Positions 29,619-38,212 of a stretch of 64,000 nt of DNA are shown piece after piece. The stretch covers positions 496,001-560,000 of the forward strand of contig NZ_FOTP01000001.1 in assembly GCF_900114605.1 (NCBI RefSeq), given 5' to 3'. The position numbers and the translations under genes were made by a program. This DNA is from Bradyrhizobium sp. NFR13 (GTDB taxonomy: Bacteria > Pseudomonadota > Alphaproteobacteria > Rhizobiales > Xanthobacteraceae). Below the pieces are notes generated by a model. It was not told where the DNA came from. It made no database searches and saw nothing but the letters and a program-made list of their open reading frames with translations. Position 1 is the stretch's first letter; each line of letters starts with the position of its first letter.

Positions 29619-30464
29619 TTAAACTCGCGCGACCAATTCCTTGATCAGCGTCGTGATCCGCCCTGTCGGCGATTCCAGTTCTTTCATGATCGAGAAGTGA
29701 TCCGCGCCCGGGATCTCCTCATAGCTCACCGGCAGACCACGCTGCACGCGATGCGCGGCGAGGTCTGCGGTCTGCTGGCGCAGGATCGGTAATTCGCCGC
29801 CGCCGACCACCAGCGCCAGCGGCTTGTTCGGGCCGCCATCCTGCAGCAGCGGCGACTGGCGCTTCGACATCGCCTCGTCGAGCTTGAGCTTCTCGTTCAG
29901 ATAGGACGCACGGATCGGTTCGAGATCATAGATGCCCGAGATGGCGACGCCGCCCTTCACCTTCGGATGCGACAGCGTCGTTGAGGTCAGATGACCACCA
30001 GCGGACCAGCCGGACACCACGATGCGGTTGGGATCGCCGCCGAGCGACGGCAGCTTCTCGACGAGAGCATCAACACCGGCATGCATCTCGGCGACGATCT
30101 CGTCGAGCGTCGCATCCGGCGCCAGCGTGTAACCAATCGCGGCGACGTTGATGCCGTGGGCGATCGGACCTGCAGCGAAGCAGGTGAAGAAATCCTTCGA
30201 GCGCATCTGCCAGTAGCCACCATGGATCAGCAGCAGTGTCGGTCCGCCCTCGGCAGCCTTGATGAAATCCAACCTGTTGCGCTCGCGCGGGCCATAGGCG
30301 ACGTCGAGATGCGCGGGGTACTTCGCCTTCATGGCATCGGACCGCTGGCCCCATCCGGCGGCGATGTCGGCGCTGCCCGCAACAGCCGTACTGTTGTTGA
30401 GGCCTGCATCGAGCTGCTCGCGCGACATCGCGCGCCAGTTGGAATCGCCGAAAGGCTTACTCAT
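29619..30464 (-). CDS. Alpha/beta hydrolase of the arylformamidase/esterase type
   Basis: A 281-residue hydrolase. The oxyanion motif is LLLIHGGYW (HGG-x-W), the nucleophile elbow VVSGWSAGGH, and the catalytic His near the C-terminus in IPGADHFSIM. The HGGYW form and short length fit the kynurenine formamidase-like/BD-FAE group, but no tryptophan catabolic gene is adjacent. It is divergent from an amidase gene, so the two may act on related amide or ester compounds. Confidence 0.85.
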   Translation of the reverse strand: MSKPFGDSNWRAMSREQLDAGLNNSTAVAGSADIAAGWGQRSDAMKAKYPAHLDVAYGPRERNRLDFIKAAEGGPTLLLIHGGYWQMRSKDFFTCFAAGPIAHGINVAAIGYTLAPDATLDEIVAEMHAGVDALVEKLPSLGGDPNRIVVSGWSAGGHLTSTTLSHPKVKGGVAISGIYDLEPIRASYLNEKLKLDEAMSKRQSPLLQDGGPNKPLALVVGGGELPILRQQTADLAAHRVQRGLPVSYEEIPGADHFSIMKELESPTGRITTLIKELVARV

Positions 30465-30594
30465 GGTTGCATCCCTGCATTGTGTGAGGCGAGAGCGCCT
30501 GCGAGTCCCATTTATGCAGAAAATGGTCTACACGGCTACGTGCCGGACTATCATGCTGCACCTGCCTTTTCTGCATCACACTTTGGAGACGTGC

Positions 30595-32019
30595 GTGGCC
30601 TCTCATCAAGATCTCATCAAAGCAACGGCCTGCGCCGTCGTCGATCAACTCAATAACGGCACGGTGACGCCGCTCGACGTACTGGACGCGCTGGAAGCGC
30701 GCATCAAGGAAGTCGATGGCCAGGTCAACGCGCTGCCGATCCTGTGTTTCGATCGCGCGCGCGATGCTGCGAAAGAGTTGATGAAGAAGCCGCTCGGCGA
30801 ACGCGGCATCCTTGCCGGCCTGCCGGTGCCAATCAAGGATCTCACTGCGGTGGCCGGCGTACGCACCACACAGGGATCGCCGATCTACAAGGACGTTGTG
30901 CCGACCAAGTCCAACGTGCTGGTCGAACGCCTCGAAGAAAACGGCGGCGTGATCTATGCGAAGTCCAACACGCCTGAATTCGGCGCCGGCGCCAACACCT
31001 TCAACGAAGTGTTCGGCGCGACGCTGAATCCGTGGGACCTGTCGAAGTCGGCGGCCGGCTCGTCCGGCGGCGCCGCGGCAGCATTGGCCAGCGGCACGGC
31101 CTGGATCGCGCATGGCTCCGACATGGGCGGCTCGCTGCGCAATCCCGCGAGCTTCTGCGGCATCGTCGGCCTGCGCCCGAGCCCCGGCCGTGTGGCCTCG
31201 ACGCCCTCCGTCGCCCTCGCCCGGATGGTGAGCGTGCAGGGCCCGATGGCCCGCACCGTGGAAGACCTCGCGCTGATGCTCGACGCCATGAGCGGCGAAC
31301 ATCCCGCCGATCTGATCTCGCTGCCGAAACTGCCGACCTCGTTCCGCTCGGCCGTGCGCGCGGGCACCAGGCCGAAGCGCATCGCCTATTCGCCGGATCT
31401 CGGCATCACCCCCGTGGACCCCGAAGTGGTTGCCATCACCCGCAAGGCAGCGATGGCATTCGCCGACGCCGGTGTCATTGTCGAGGAAGCGCATCCCGAC
31501 CTGCGCGAAGCCCACGAATGCTTCCACGTGCTGCGCGCCTATGACTTCGCGATCTCAAAGCTCCATCTGTTGCGCGACAAGCGCGATCAGCTGAAGCCGG
31601 AAGTGATCTGGAACATCGAGCAGGGCTTGAAGCTCACGGTCGATGACCTGGCCAAGGCGGAAGCGCAACGCGTAGCTCTCGCGGCACGCGCTTACGAGTT
31701 CTTCCAGACATACGACCTGCTGCTGTGCCCGGCGACCATCACGCCACCATTCCCGATCGAGCAGCGCTATCTCGCCGAATGCAACGGCACCAAATTCGAC
31801 AACTACGTGCAGTGGCTGGGCATTGTATATGCGATCACGCTGACCTGTTGCCCGGCGCTGTCGATGCCCTGCGGCTTCACATCAACCGGTCTGCCTGTTG
31901 GATTGCAGGTGGTCGGTCCGCCACGCGGCGAAGCCTCACTGCTCGCCGGCGCACGCGTGCTGGAAGACATTCTGGGTCTGCGCGACTCCACGCCGATCGA
32001 TCCGCGCCCGGCGAAGTAA
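30595..32019 (+). CDS. Amidase (amidase-signature family)
   Basis: A 474-residue amidase. The Ser-cisSer-Lys triad can be seen: the Lys in LPVPIKDLTAVAG, the Gly/Ser stretch GSSGGAAAALASG, and the nucleophile region GSDMGGSLRNPASFCG. The start is a GTG with GGAG six bases upstream; the open frame extends 88 codons further up but enters the divergent promoter and the neighbouring gene. GatA-like proteins share the fold, yet no gatB/gatC lies here, so a catabolic amidase is more likely. It is divergent from an alpha/beta hydrolase. Confidence 0.9.
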   Translation: MASHQDLIKATACAVVDQLNNGTVTPLDVLDALEARIKEVDGQVNALPILCFDRARDAAKELMKKPLGERGILAGLPVPIKDLTAVAGVRTTQGSPIYKDVVPTKSNVLVERLEENGGVIYAKSNTPEFGAGANTFNEVFGATLNPWDLSKSAAGSSGGAAAALASGTAWIAHGSDMGGSLRNPASFCGIVGLRPSPGRVASTPSVALARMVSVQGPMARTVEDLALMLDAMSGEHPADLISLPKLPTSFRSAVRAGTRPKRIAYSPDLGITPVDPEVVAITRKAAMAFADAGVIVEEAHPDLREAHECFHVLRAYDFAISKLHLLRDKRDQLKPEVIWNIEQGLKLTVDDLAKAEAQRVALAARAYEFFQTYDLLLCPATITPPFPIEQRYLAECNGTKFDNYVQWLGIVYAITLTCCPALSMPCGFTSTGLPVGLQVVGPPRGEASLLAGARVLEDILGLRDSTPIDPRPAK

Positions 32020-32030
32020 CGGAACTCCAC

Positions 32031-32133
32031 CGTCATGGCCGGGCAGCGCGAAGCGAGCTGCGCCAGGTGACCCGGCCATCCAACTTTACCGTCCGAACGA
32101 AAATGGATGTCCGGCTCGAGGCCGGGCATGACG
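32031..32133. repeat. Palindromic intergenic repeat, copy 2
   Basis: CGTCATGGCCGGG... CCGGCCATCC is matched by GGATGTCCGGCTCGAGGCCGGGCATGACG in reverse. Ends and core resemble the element at 17795-17877, with a different middle part. It directly follows the amidase stop. Confidence 0.7.
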
Positions 32134-32355
32134 ACAGGGAACCTCGTCCCGACGAATTCCTTCGCGCACGCCATCCATAGACTTTCGTCTAAGCCACATT
32201 GTCACATGTCGCAGCTATTCATGCGCGGCCGCGGCGGGGATGCGCACATCGCCTGACAGAACGATACTGCCAGCAGCAATGCATTCCGCGGCATTGGCTT
32301 TTCGTGCCGAGCGTGGCAACGGGACATTTCATTTCACGGAATACGAGGGTTCTAC
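32134..32355. other. Region upstream of the MHS transporter
   Basis: With the repeat before it, about 335 bases here carry no gene. The promoter of the MHS-family transporter should lie here. A frame of 457 codons overlapping in another phase is only a shadow of the transporter. No operator was recognised. Confidence 0.4.
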
Positions 32356-33678
32356 GTGGCAGATTCATTCGCACCGCCGGCGGACGGCAAACTCCATTTC
32401 GACGACGCCAGAAAACGCATCAAGGCGATCTTCATCGGCTCGATGGGCAATCTCGTCGAGTGGTACGACTTCTACGCCTACACCGCCTTTGCGCTGTATT
32501 TCGCGCCGGCCTTCTTCCCGAACTCCGACCCCGTCGTTCAGCAGCTCAATGCGGCCGTGCTGTTCGCCGCCACCTTCCTGATGCGGCCGCTCGGCGGCTG
32601 GCTGTTCGGTTATCTCGCCGATACCTATGGCCGTCGTATATCGCTGACGATCTCGGTCCTGTGCATGTGCTTCGGCTCGCTGATCATCGCCTGCACGCCG
32701 ACCTATGCCACTATCGGCATCGCGGCACCAATCCTGCTCGCGCTCGCCCGCATCATCGAAGGTCTCAGCCTCGGCGGCGAATATGGCGCCAGCGCCACCT
32801 ATCTCTCGGAAGTTGCCGATCCCAAGCATCGCGGCTTCTATTCGAGCTTCCAGTACGTCACCCTGATCGGCGGCCAGTTGACCGCGATCATCGTACTCCT
32901 GCTGCTGCAGAAGGTGTTCCTCACCGAGCAGGAGCTGAAGGACTGGGGCTGGCGCATTCCGTTCGTGATCGGCGCGGGTCTTGCGGTCTTCACCGCCGTG
33001 ATGCGTCGCGACATGCACGAGACCGAACAGTTCCAGGAAGCCAAGAAGCTGGCCAAGCCGCGTGGCTCGCTGCGCGCGCTACTGGCCTATCCGCGCGAAT
33101 TGCTGCTGGTTGTCGGCCTCACCGCCGGTGGCACCGCCGCGTTCTATACCTTCACCACCTACATGCAGACCTTCGTGAAGCTCTCGGTCGGCCTCACCGC
33201 GGACCAGACCACGACGGTGATCTTCGGCACGCTGGTGTTCGCCTGCCTGCTGCAGCCGATCTATGGCGCGATCTCCGACCGTATCGGCCGCAAGCCGCTG
33301 CTGATCTTCTTCGGCGTCGCCGGCACGCTGGCGACTGTTCCGATCCTGACAGCCTTGCAGACCACCAAGTCGCCATTCACGGCGTTCCTGCTGATCTGCG
33401 GCGCCTGGGTATTCGTGGCCGGCTATACCTCGATCAATGCGGTGGTGAAGGCCGAACTGTTCCCGACCAATATCCGTGCCCTCGGCGTCGGCGTACCCTA
33501 TGCGCTGACGGTGTCCATCTTCGGCGGTACGGCGCCCGCGATCGCGCTTTACTTCAAGCAGATCGGTCATGAACAGTGGTTCTACTATTATCTGTCGGGC
33601 ATGATCTTCCTGTCGCTGCTGATTTACGCCACCATGCGCGACACCAAGCACAAGTCGGCGATGCACCGTCACGAGTGA
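32356..33678 (+). CDS. MHS-family (KgtP-like) MFS transporter
   Basis: A 440-residue, twelve-helix carrier of the metabolite:H+ symporter family, which moves dicarboxylates, betaines or similar acids across the inner membrane. Visible are GSMGNLVEWYDFYAYTAF (family N-terminus), RPLGGWLFGYLADTYGRR (motif A), ARIIEGLSLGGEYGASATYL, and GAISDRIGRKPLL in the second half. The start is GTG. Closest by pattern to alpha-ketoglutarate permease; the true substrate is not shown. Confidence 0.88.
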   Translation: MADSFAPPADGKLHFDDARKRIKAIFIGSMGNLVEWYDFYAYTAFALYFAPAFFPNSDPVVQQLNAAVLFAATFLMRPLGGWLFGYLADTYGRRISLTISVLCMCFGSLIIACTPTYATIGIAAPILLALARIIEGLSLGGEYGASATYLSEVADPKHRGFYSSFQYVTLIGGQLTAIIVLLLLQKVFLTEQELKDWGWRIPFVIGAGLAVFTAVMRRDMHETEQFQEAKKLAKPRGSLRALLAYPRELLLVVGLTAGGTAAFYTFTTYMQTFVKLSVGLTADQTTTVIFGTLVFACLLQPIYGAISDRIGRKPLLIFFGVAGTLATVPILTALQTTKSPFTAFLLICGAWVFVAGYTSINAVVKAELFPTNIRALGVGVPYALTVSIFGGTAPAIALYFKQIGHEQWFYYYLSGMIFLSLLIYATMRDTKHKSAMHRHE

Positions 33679-33708
33679 CGGTCAACGTCTAGCCAAGGAG
33701 TGTCAGCC

Positions 33709-34371
33709 ATGACCGAGGACCACACCCCGCCGGAATCCAAGCTGACGCAGACCAAACAGCGCTGGGCGCGCGAAGGCCGGTTTCTCACCGGCAAGATTGC
33801 GCGCCCGGACGACCAGCGGCTCCCGCCCGGCCAGCACCTGACCCAGGACTGGCCGGTGCTGGATCTGGGCATCACACCCGACATCCCCCGCGAGCGCTGG
33901 CGCCTCGATGTCTACGGCGCCGTCGAGACGCCCCTGTTCTGGGATTTCGCCCAGTTCAGCACACAGCCGCAATCGACCTTCATCTCAGACATCCATTGCG
34001 TCACCACCTGGTCGCGTTACGACAACCAGTGGGAAGGTCTTTCGACCCGCGCGCTGCTGGACGCCTGCCAGCCGAAGCCCGAGGCGCGCTTCGTGGTGCT
34101 GGAATCCCATGACGGCTACACCACCAACCTTTCATTGGAAGACTTCGCTGCCGAAGACGCGCTGCTGGCGCATTCGTGGCAGGGCTCTCCGATCGAGCGC
34201 GACCATGGTGGCCCCGTGCGCGTGATCGTGCCGCATCTGTATTTCTGGAAGAGCGCGAAATGGCTGCAGCGCATCCAGTTCGTCACGGACGACAAGCCCG
34301 GCTACTGGGAAATTCGCGGCTATCACAACCGCGGCGATCCGTGGCAGGAGCAACGGTATTCGGACGATTGA
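33709..34371 (+). CDS. Sulfite-oxidase-like molybdopterin oxidoreductase
   Basis: A 220-residue protein with the oxidoreductase molybdopterin-binding domain. No TAT signal is present, so it should be cytosolic. The Mo-coordinating cysteine is in ISDIHCVTTWSRYDN, followed by ESHDGYTTNLSLED and VPHLYFWKSAKWLQRI, and the end GYWEIRGYHNRGDPW. These define the YuiH-like group of short sulfite-oxidase homologues. AAGGAG lies eight bases before the ATG at 33709. The next genes are a DUF2478 protein and a ModE-type regulator, both molybdenum-linked, which supports the Mo cofactor. Confidence 0.9.
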   Translation: MTEDHTPPESKLTQTKQRWAREGRFLTGKIARPDDQRLPPGQHLTQDWPVLDLGITPDIPRERWRLDVYGAVETPLFWDFAQFSTQPQSTFISDIHCVTTWSRYDNQWEGLSTRALLDACQPKPEARFVVLESHDGYTTNLSLEDFAAEDALLAHSWQGSPIERDHGGPVRVIVPHLYFWKSAKWLQRIQFVTDDKPGYWEIRGYHNRGDPWQEQRYSDD

Positions 34372-34434
34372 TGGCCGCGCGTTGCCCGCGAAGGCTGGCG
34401 CAACTGCTCACTCGTTTCAGCCGTGGATGGAATT

Positions 34435-35001
34435 CTATTTCAGCACTTCGCAAACGCTGCGATGGTCCTGACGGATCTGCCCTTCGGTACGGCAGGAGAC
34501 TTTCGCCCACCAGCCGTCGAGCGACTCGCGATCGCATTGCAGCTTGACGCTCATGCCATCGGCAAATTCGATCCATTCGGCAAAGCGATGCGACGGCACA
34601 GCGATCACCACGGGAATATCGCTAGAGAGCGCACGCTCGATCAGATAAGCGAGCCCTTTGCCCTCGCGCTCCTGCTTGCCGAACCGGTTGATGATGACGA
34701 GATCGGCCCCCTCGTCGATGGCATCGGCGACCTGCGTGCCTGCATCGAGCAATTGTCCGACATCCAGCTTGCAGCCTTTTGCGCCGGGACCGAGATCCTG
34801 AAACAAGCGCACCTGCGCACCCGTATGCAGCATCACCGCTATAAGCTTCGGCACGTCGACTTCGCGATGTCCGAGCTGCACCAGCCCGACCGGGCGAACG
34901 CCCCGCTTGCTCAGATCAGCCGCAAAAACCTGCAACACGGCATCGGGGTCCTGGTCCTTTTCATAGACCAGCGCAGCGAGATCGCATTGGGCATCGAACA
35001 T
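34435..35001 (-). CDS. DUF2478 protein (molybdenum-associated NTPase-like)
   Basis: A 188-residue protein of the DUF2478 family, which is usually encoded beside molybdate transport or molybdoenzyme genes. Seen are LAALVYEKDQDPDAVLQVFA, GVRPVGLVQLG, LFQDLGPGAKGCKLD, and DLVIINRFGKQEREGKGL, where the NRFGKxE motif is family-specific. The start at 35001 (MFDAQCDL) is preferred; an upstream Met 18 codons earlier lies in poorly conserved sequence. It is 148 bases downstream of the ModE-type regulator on the same strand and convergent with the sulfite-oxidase-like gene. Confidence 0.85.
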   Translation of the reverse strand: MFDAQCDLAALVYEKDQDPDAVLQVFAADLSKRGVRPVGLVQLGHREVDVPKLIAVMLHTGAQVRLFQDLGPGAKGCKLDVGQLLDAGTQVADAIDEGADLVIINRFGKQEREGKGLAYLIERALSSDIPVVIAVPSHRFAEWIEFADGMSVKLQCDRESLDGWWAKVSCRTEGQIRQDHRSVCEVLK

Positions 35002-35149
35002 TACGGGATTCCAGTTGAGACCCAGCGCGCCCGGGAACGGCCGAGGACATCGCAATGCTAGTCCAGAACAGGGGCATTCGAAAGCGCGATCAGGGTGGCA
35101 GTCGCGATATATTTACACGGATACAACGGTGAAACCGGCGGGTGGAAGG

Positions 35150-35524
35150 CTAGAATCTGCGTTTCTTGCCGATATCGCCCTTCAGGGCCAGCAGCTCCTT
35201 GCGTGCGGCGGTAGCCGCAGCGTTTTCGATACCGCGATAGCGCTTGACCAGCATCAGGCCGAATTGCGTGAGGATGGCACCGCCGCCATTTTTGCCGCCG
35301 GTCTGGCGCTCGACGGCAGGTTGCCCACAGATCCGGTTGAGTTCATCCACCAGATCCCAGGCGCGCTTGTAGGACATCGCCATGGCCCGGCCGGCAGCTG
35401 AAATCGAACCGGTAGCGTGAATATGTTCGAGAAGCAGGATCTTGCCCGGTCCGATCCGTCCCCCGGAATCGAGGTCGATACGGATACTGAGGGCTGGCAC
35501 CGGCGGGCTGGTTGATTTGGACAT
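35150..35524 (-). CDS. ModE-type winged-helix regulator without TOBE domains
   Basis: A 124-residue DNA-binding protein equivalent to the N-terminal domain of ModE. Seen are GPGKILLLEHIHATGSISAAG, AMAMSYKRAWDLVDELN (recognition helix) and VERQTGGKNGGGAILTQFG. It ends after the helical region with KGDIGKKRRF, so the molybdate-binding TOBE/MOP domains of E. coli ModE are absent. It may sense molybdate indirectly or not at all. The context (DUF2478, Mo enzyme) supports a role in molybdenum control. Confidence 0.88.
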   Translation of the reverse strand: MSKSTSPPVPALSIRIDLDSGGRIGPGKILLLEHIHATGSISAAGRAMAMSYKRAWDLVDELNRICGQPAVERQTGGKNGGGAILTQFGLMLVKRYRGIENAAATAARKELLALKGDIGKKRRF

Positions 35525-35748
35525 AGCCGAAATCTACTTCCGCAGACGCAACCTTGCCAGTCCAACGATCAAGGAACGTTTCAGCGTTGGCGGCATTCAG
35601 AGCAAACGACTTCGCCCCTGGTCACATGGGCGATGCCGCGACAAACCCATTTCCGGGCCATCGCATGCAGCGGCCGCCGTGCCAGCTGATAAATGAAATA
35701 TACATCGAGCATTGTGAAATGGAATCCGTTTCGTCGTTGTATAGATAA

Positions 35749-35776
35749 GGCGGCGTCCTGCAATCAGAACGCCGCC
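35749..35776 (-). terminator. Terminator of the wrbA transcript
   Basis: GGCGGCGT and ACGCCGCC form an 8-bp stem with a 12-base loop, 41 bases past the wrbA stop on the minus strand. The T-run is short (TTATC). Confidence 0.6.
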
Positions 35777-35816
35777 TTTCACCTATCAGCCATCTCTTTT
35801 TAGTTAGCTACACAGC

Positions 35817-36416
35817 TTAGCCGTGAAGTTTCTTCGCGGTCTCGGCGATCACCTTGCCCTGATAGCGGGCACCGGCCAGTTCGTTGGCCGAAGGCTGGCG
35901 GCTGCCGTCGCCACCGGTGATGGTGGTTGCGCCGTAGGGCGAACCGCCGGTGACTTCATCGAGCTTCATCTGGCCCTGGAACCCATAGTTCAGGCCGACA
36001 ACGGTCATGCCGAAATGCAGCAGGTTGGTGATGATCGAGAATAGCGTGGTTTCCTGGCCGCCATGCTGGGTCGCGGTCGCGGTGAAAGCACCGCCGACCT
36101 TGCCATGCAGCGCGCCCTTGGCCCACAGACCGCCGGCTTGATCGAGGAAGTTCGCCATCTGCGAGGCCATACGGCCGAAGCGGGTGCCGGTGCCGACGAT
36201 GATCGCATCGTAATTGGCGAGTTCATCGACAGTCGCGACCGGAGCCGCCTGGTCCATCTTGTAGTAGGACGCCTTGGCGATGTCGGCAGGCACCAGTTCG
36301 GGCACGCGCTTGATATCGACAGTGGCGCCGGCTTCGCGGGCACCTTCAGCGACCGCATTGGCCATCGCTTCGATATGGCCGTAAGCTGAATAATACAGAA
36401 CGAGTACTTTGGTCAT
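35817..36416 (-). CDS. wrbA: NAD(P)H:quinone oxidoreductase WrbA
   Basis: Flavodoxin-fold, FMN-dependent quinone reductase of 199 residues, the usual WrbA length. It makes two-electron reductions that avoid semiquinones. Seen are [17 protein letters not shown] (FMN phosphate loop), [19 protein letters not shown], and [24 protein letters not shown] lies eight bases before the ATG. It is downstream of a pirin gene on the same strand, 66 bases apart, both divergent from a LysR regulator: a quinone/oxidative stress unit. Confidence 0.95.
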   Translation of the reverse strand: MTKVLVLYYSAYGHIEAMANAVAEGAREAGATVDIKRVPELVPADIAKASYYKMDQAAPVATVDELANYDAIIVGTGTRFGRMASQMANFLDQAGGLWAKGALHGKVGGAFTATATQHGGQETTLFSIITNLLHFGMTVVGLNYGFQGQMKLDEVTGGSPYGATTITGGDGSRQPSANELAGARYQGKVIAETAKKLHG

Positions 36417-36482
36417 GGTCAGTCTCCGTTGGATTTGGATGAGTGAATTGGGATGACGATCGATGGGCGCGCCTGACCTGCG

Positions 36483-37181
36483 TCAGGCCGCGTCCACCAG
36501 GACGAGTTCGGAATCTTCCAGCGCCGTGATTGTCACATTCGCTTCGTCACGGATTGCGACGCCGTCACGCGCGTTGACGCGAATGCCGTTAATCTCGATC
36601 GAGCCGGCGGCCGGCACGAGGTAACCATTGCGCGCGGTACCGAGCGGATATTGCGCGGTCTCACCGGCTTTCAGCGTCGTCGCCAGCACCCGGGCATCGG
36701 CCCGGATCGGCAGCGCCTCGGTGTCGTCCTTGAAGCCGCTCGCGATGGTCACGAACTGGCCCGAGCGATCCGCCTTCGGGAACGGCTTGGCGCCCCAGCA
36801 AGGCTGGCCGCCCGTTTGGGTGGGCTCGATCCAGATCTGGAAGATCCGCGTGGTCGCCGGCTCCAGATTGTATTCAGAGTGCCGGATGCCCGCGCCCGCG
36901 CTCATCACCTGGACGTCACCGGCCTCGGTGCGGCCCGTGTTGCCCAGACTGTCCTGATGCGTGATCGCGCCTTCGCGGACATAGGTGATGATTTCCATGT
37001 TGGAATGCGGATGCGCCGGGAAGCCGGTATTCGGCGCGATCTCGTCGTCGTTCCAGACGCGCAGGCTGCCGTGGCCCATATTCTCGGGGTCATAGTGGCT
37101 GCCGAACGAGAAGTGATGCTTGGCCTTGAGCCAGCCGTGGTCGGCGCCGCCGAGTTTGTCGAAAGGTCTGAGGTCAATCAT
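36483..37181 (-). CDS. Pirin family protein
   Basis: A 232-residue bicupin. The N-terminus MIDLRPFDKLG and DHGWLKAKHHFSFGSHYDP, LRVWNDDEIAP, then GFPAHPHSNMEIITYV and AGAGIRHSEYN supply the metal ligands (two His, one His, one Glu). Bacterial pirins of this YhhW type can have quercetin 2,3-dioxygenase activity. The start at 37181 matches the family and has GGAG nine bases upstream. The frame is open 23 codons further, which is not family sequence. It is probably the first gene of the pirin-wrbA operon. Confidence 0.92.
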   Translation of the reverse strand: MIDLRPFDKLGGADHGWLKAKHHFSFGSHYDPENMGHGSLRVWNDDEIAPNTGFPAHPHSNMEIITYVREGAITHQDSLGNTGRTEAGDVQVMSAGAGIRHSEYNLEPATTRIFQIWIEPTQTGGQPCWGAKPFPKADRSGQFVTIASGFKDDTEALPIRADARVLATTLKAGETAQYPLGTARNGYLVPAAGSIEINGIRVNARDGVAIRDEANVTITALEDSELVLVDAA

Positions 37182-37264
37182 GACGAAATCTCCGCCTGCT
37201 GATGCATTTGCATCCTTGGGCATCTGGATAAGCGCTCCCTGATGGGGCATAAATAGAAATGATT

Positions 37265-37279
37265 GAAACTCATCGTTTC
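37265..37279. promoter_or_regulatory. Candidate LysR operator
   Basis: GAAAC-TCATC-GTTTC, a perfect inverted repeat of the T-N11-A kind expected for LysR regulators. It lies 10 bases before the LysR start in the divergent pirin/LysR promoter. Confidence 0.5.
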
Positions 37280-37289
37280 GGATTTTGAG

Positions 37290-38210
37290 ATGCCCAAACT
37301 CCCCGACTTCGAGGCGCTGGCGATTTTCGCCAAGGTGGTCGAGCTGCGGTCCTTTGCGGCGGCGGCGACCGAGTTGACCCTGTCTAAGGCCACTGTCTCC
37401 AAAGCGGTCAGCCGGCTCGAGGATCGCCTGGGCGCGCGACTGTTCAACCGGACCTCACGGCGGCTGGCGCTCACCGACGCCGGCAAGACGCTGGCGGTAA
37501 AGGCCACACAGCTTTTGGCCGATGGCGAAGCGCTGGAGAACGAGGCTCTAGCGCAATCGGCCACGCCGCGCGGACTGGTCCGGCTGGCTGTGCCGATGAC
37601 TTATGGCACCAATACCGTGGCGCATCTGCTGCCGGAATTTCTGGCGCAGTATCCGGAGGTTTCCATCGATCTCAGCCTCAGCGACGCTACCGTCGATCTG
37701 ATCGGCGAGGGTTTTGACGCTGCAATTCGCATCGCCACCCTGCCGGATTCATCGCTGATCGCGCGGCGGCTGTGTCCGGTAAAGCGTTCCATCGTGGCGG
37801 CGCCTTCCTACTTCAAAAAATTCGGCCGGCCGACGCATCCGATGCACCTCGCCGACCACAAATGCTTTGGCTACACCTATCTCTCGACTCCCGGCGTCTG
37901 GCACTTCACCAATGCGGCCGGCGAACAGGCCAGCGTGCGGCCAGCCGGGCCGCTGCGCGTCAACAATGGCGAAGCGCTGTTGCCGGCCCTGATTGCGGGT
38001 TTGGGGATCGGCGACCTGCCGGATTTCATCGTTGGCGAGGCCCTTGCCAGCGGCCAGCTTGAAGCCGTGTTGCAAGACTGGTCGCAATCGTCGAGCGGTG
38101 TCTATCTGGTCACGCCGCCGGGAGGTCCGCGCCCTGCCCGCGTCGAGGTGCTGCTGGAATTTCTTGCCGAGAAACTCGCCGCTACCGGCAAGCGCACACG
38201 CCGGACTTGA
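37290..38210 (+). CDS. LysR-family transcriptional regulator
   Basis: A 306-residue regulator. The N-terminal helix-turn-helix is FAAAATELTLSKATVSKAVSRLEDRLGARLF; the effector domain includes RLAVPMTYGTNTVAHLLPEF and IGDLPDFIVGEAL. The ATG at 37290 is used (MPKLPDFEALAIF is the family pattern). A TTG nine codons upstream is possible, but it would bury the palindromic operator. It is divergent from pirin-wrbA and probably controls them, perhaps in response to quinones. Confidence 0.9.
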   Translation: MPKLPDFEALAIFAKVVELRSFAAAATELTLSKATVSKAVSRLEDRLGARLFNRTSRRLALTDAGKTLAVKATQLLADGEALENEALAQSATPRGLVRLAVPMTYGTNTVAHLLPEFLAQYPEVSIDLSLSDATVDLIGEGFDAAIRIATLPDSSLIARRLCPVKRSIVAAPSYFKKFGRPTHPMHLADHKCFGYTYLSTPGVWHFTNAAGEQASVRPAGPLRVNNGEALLPALIAGLGIGDLPDFIVGEALASGQLEAVLQDWSQSSSGVYLVTPPGGPRPARVEVLLEFLAEKLAATGKRTRRT

Positions 38211-38212
38211 GG

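Noticed and set aside
32199-33572. 457-codon frame overlapping the MHS transporter in another phase
   Set aside because: Same strand, shifted phase of a gene with complete transporter motifs; Arg/His-rich nonsense-like product.
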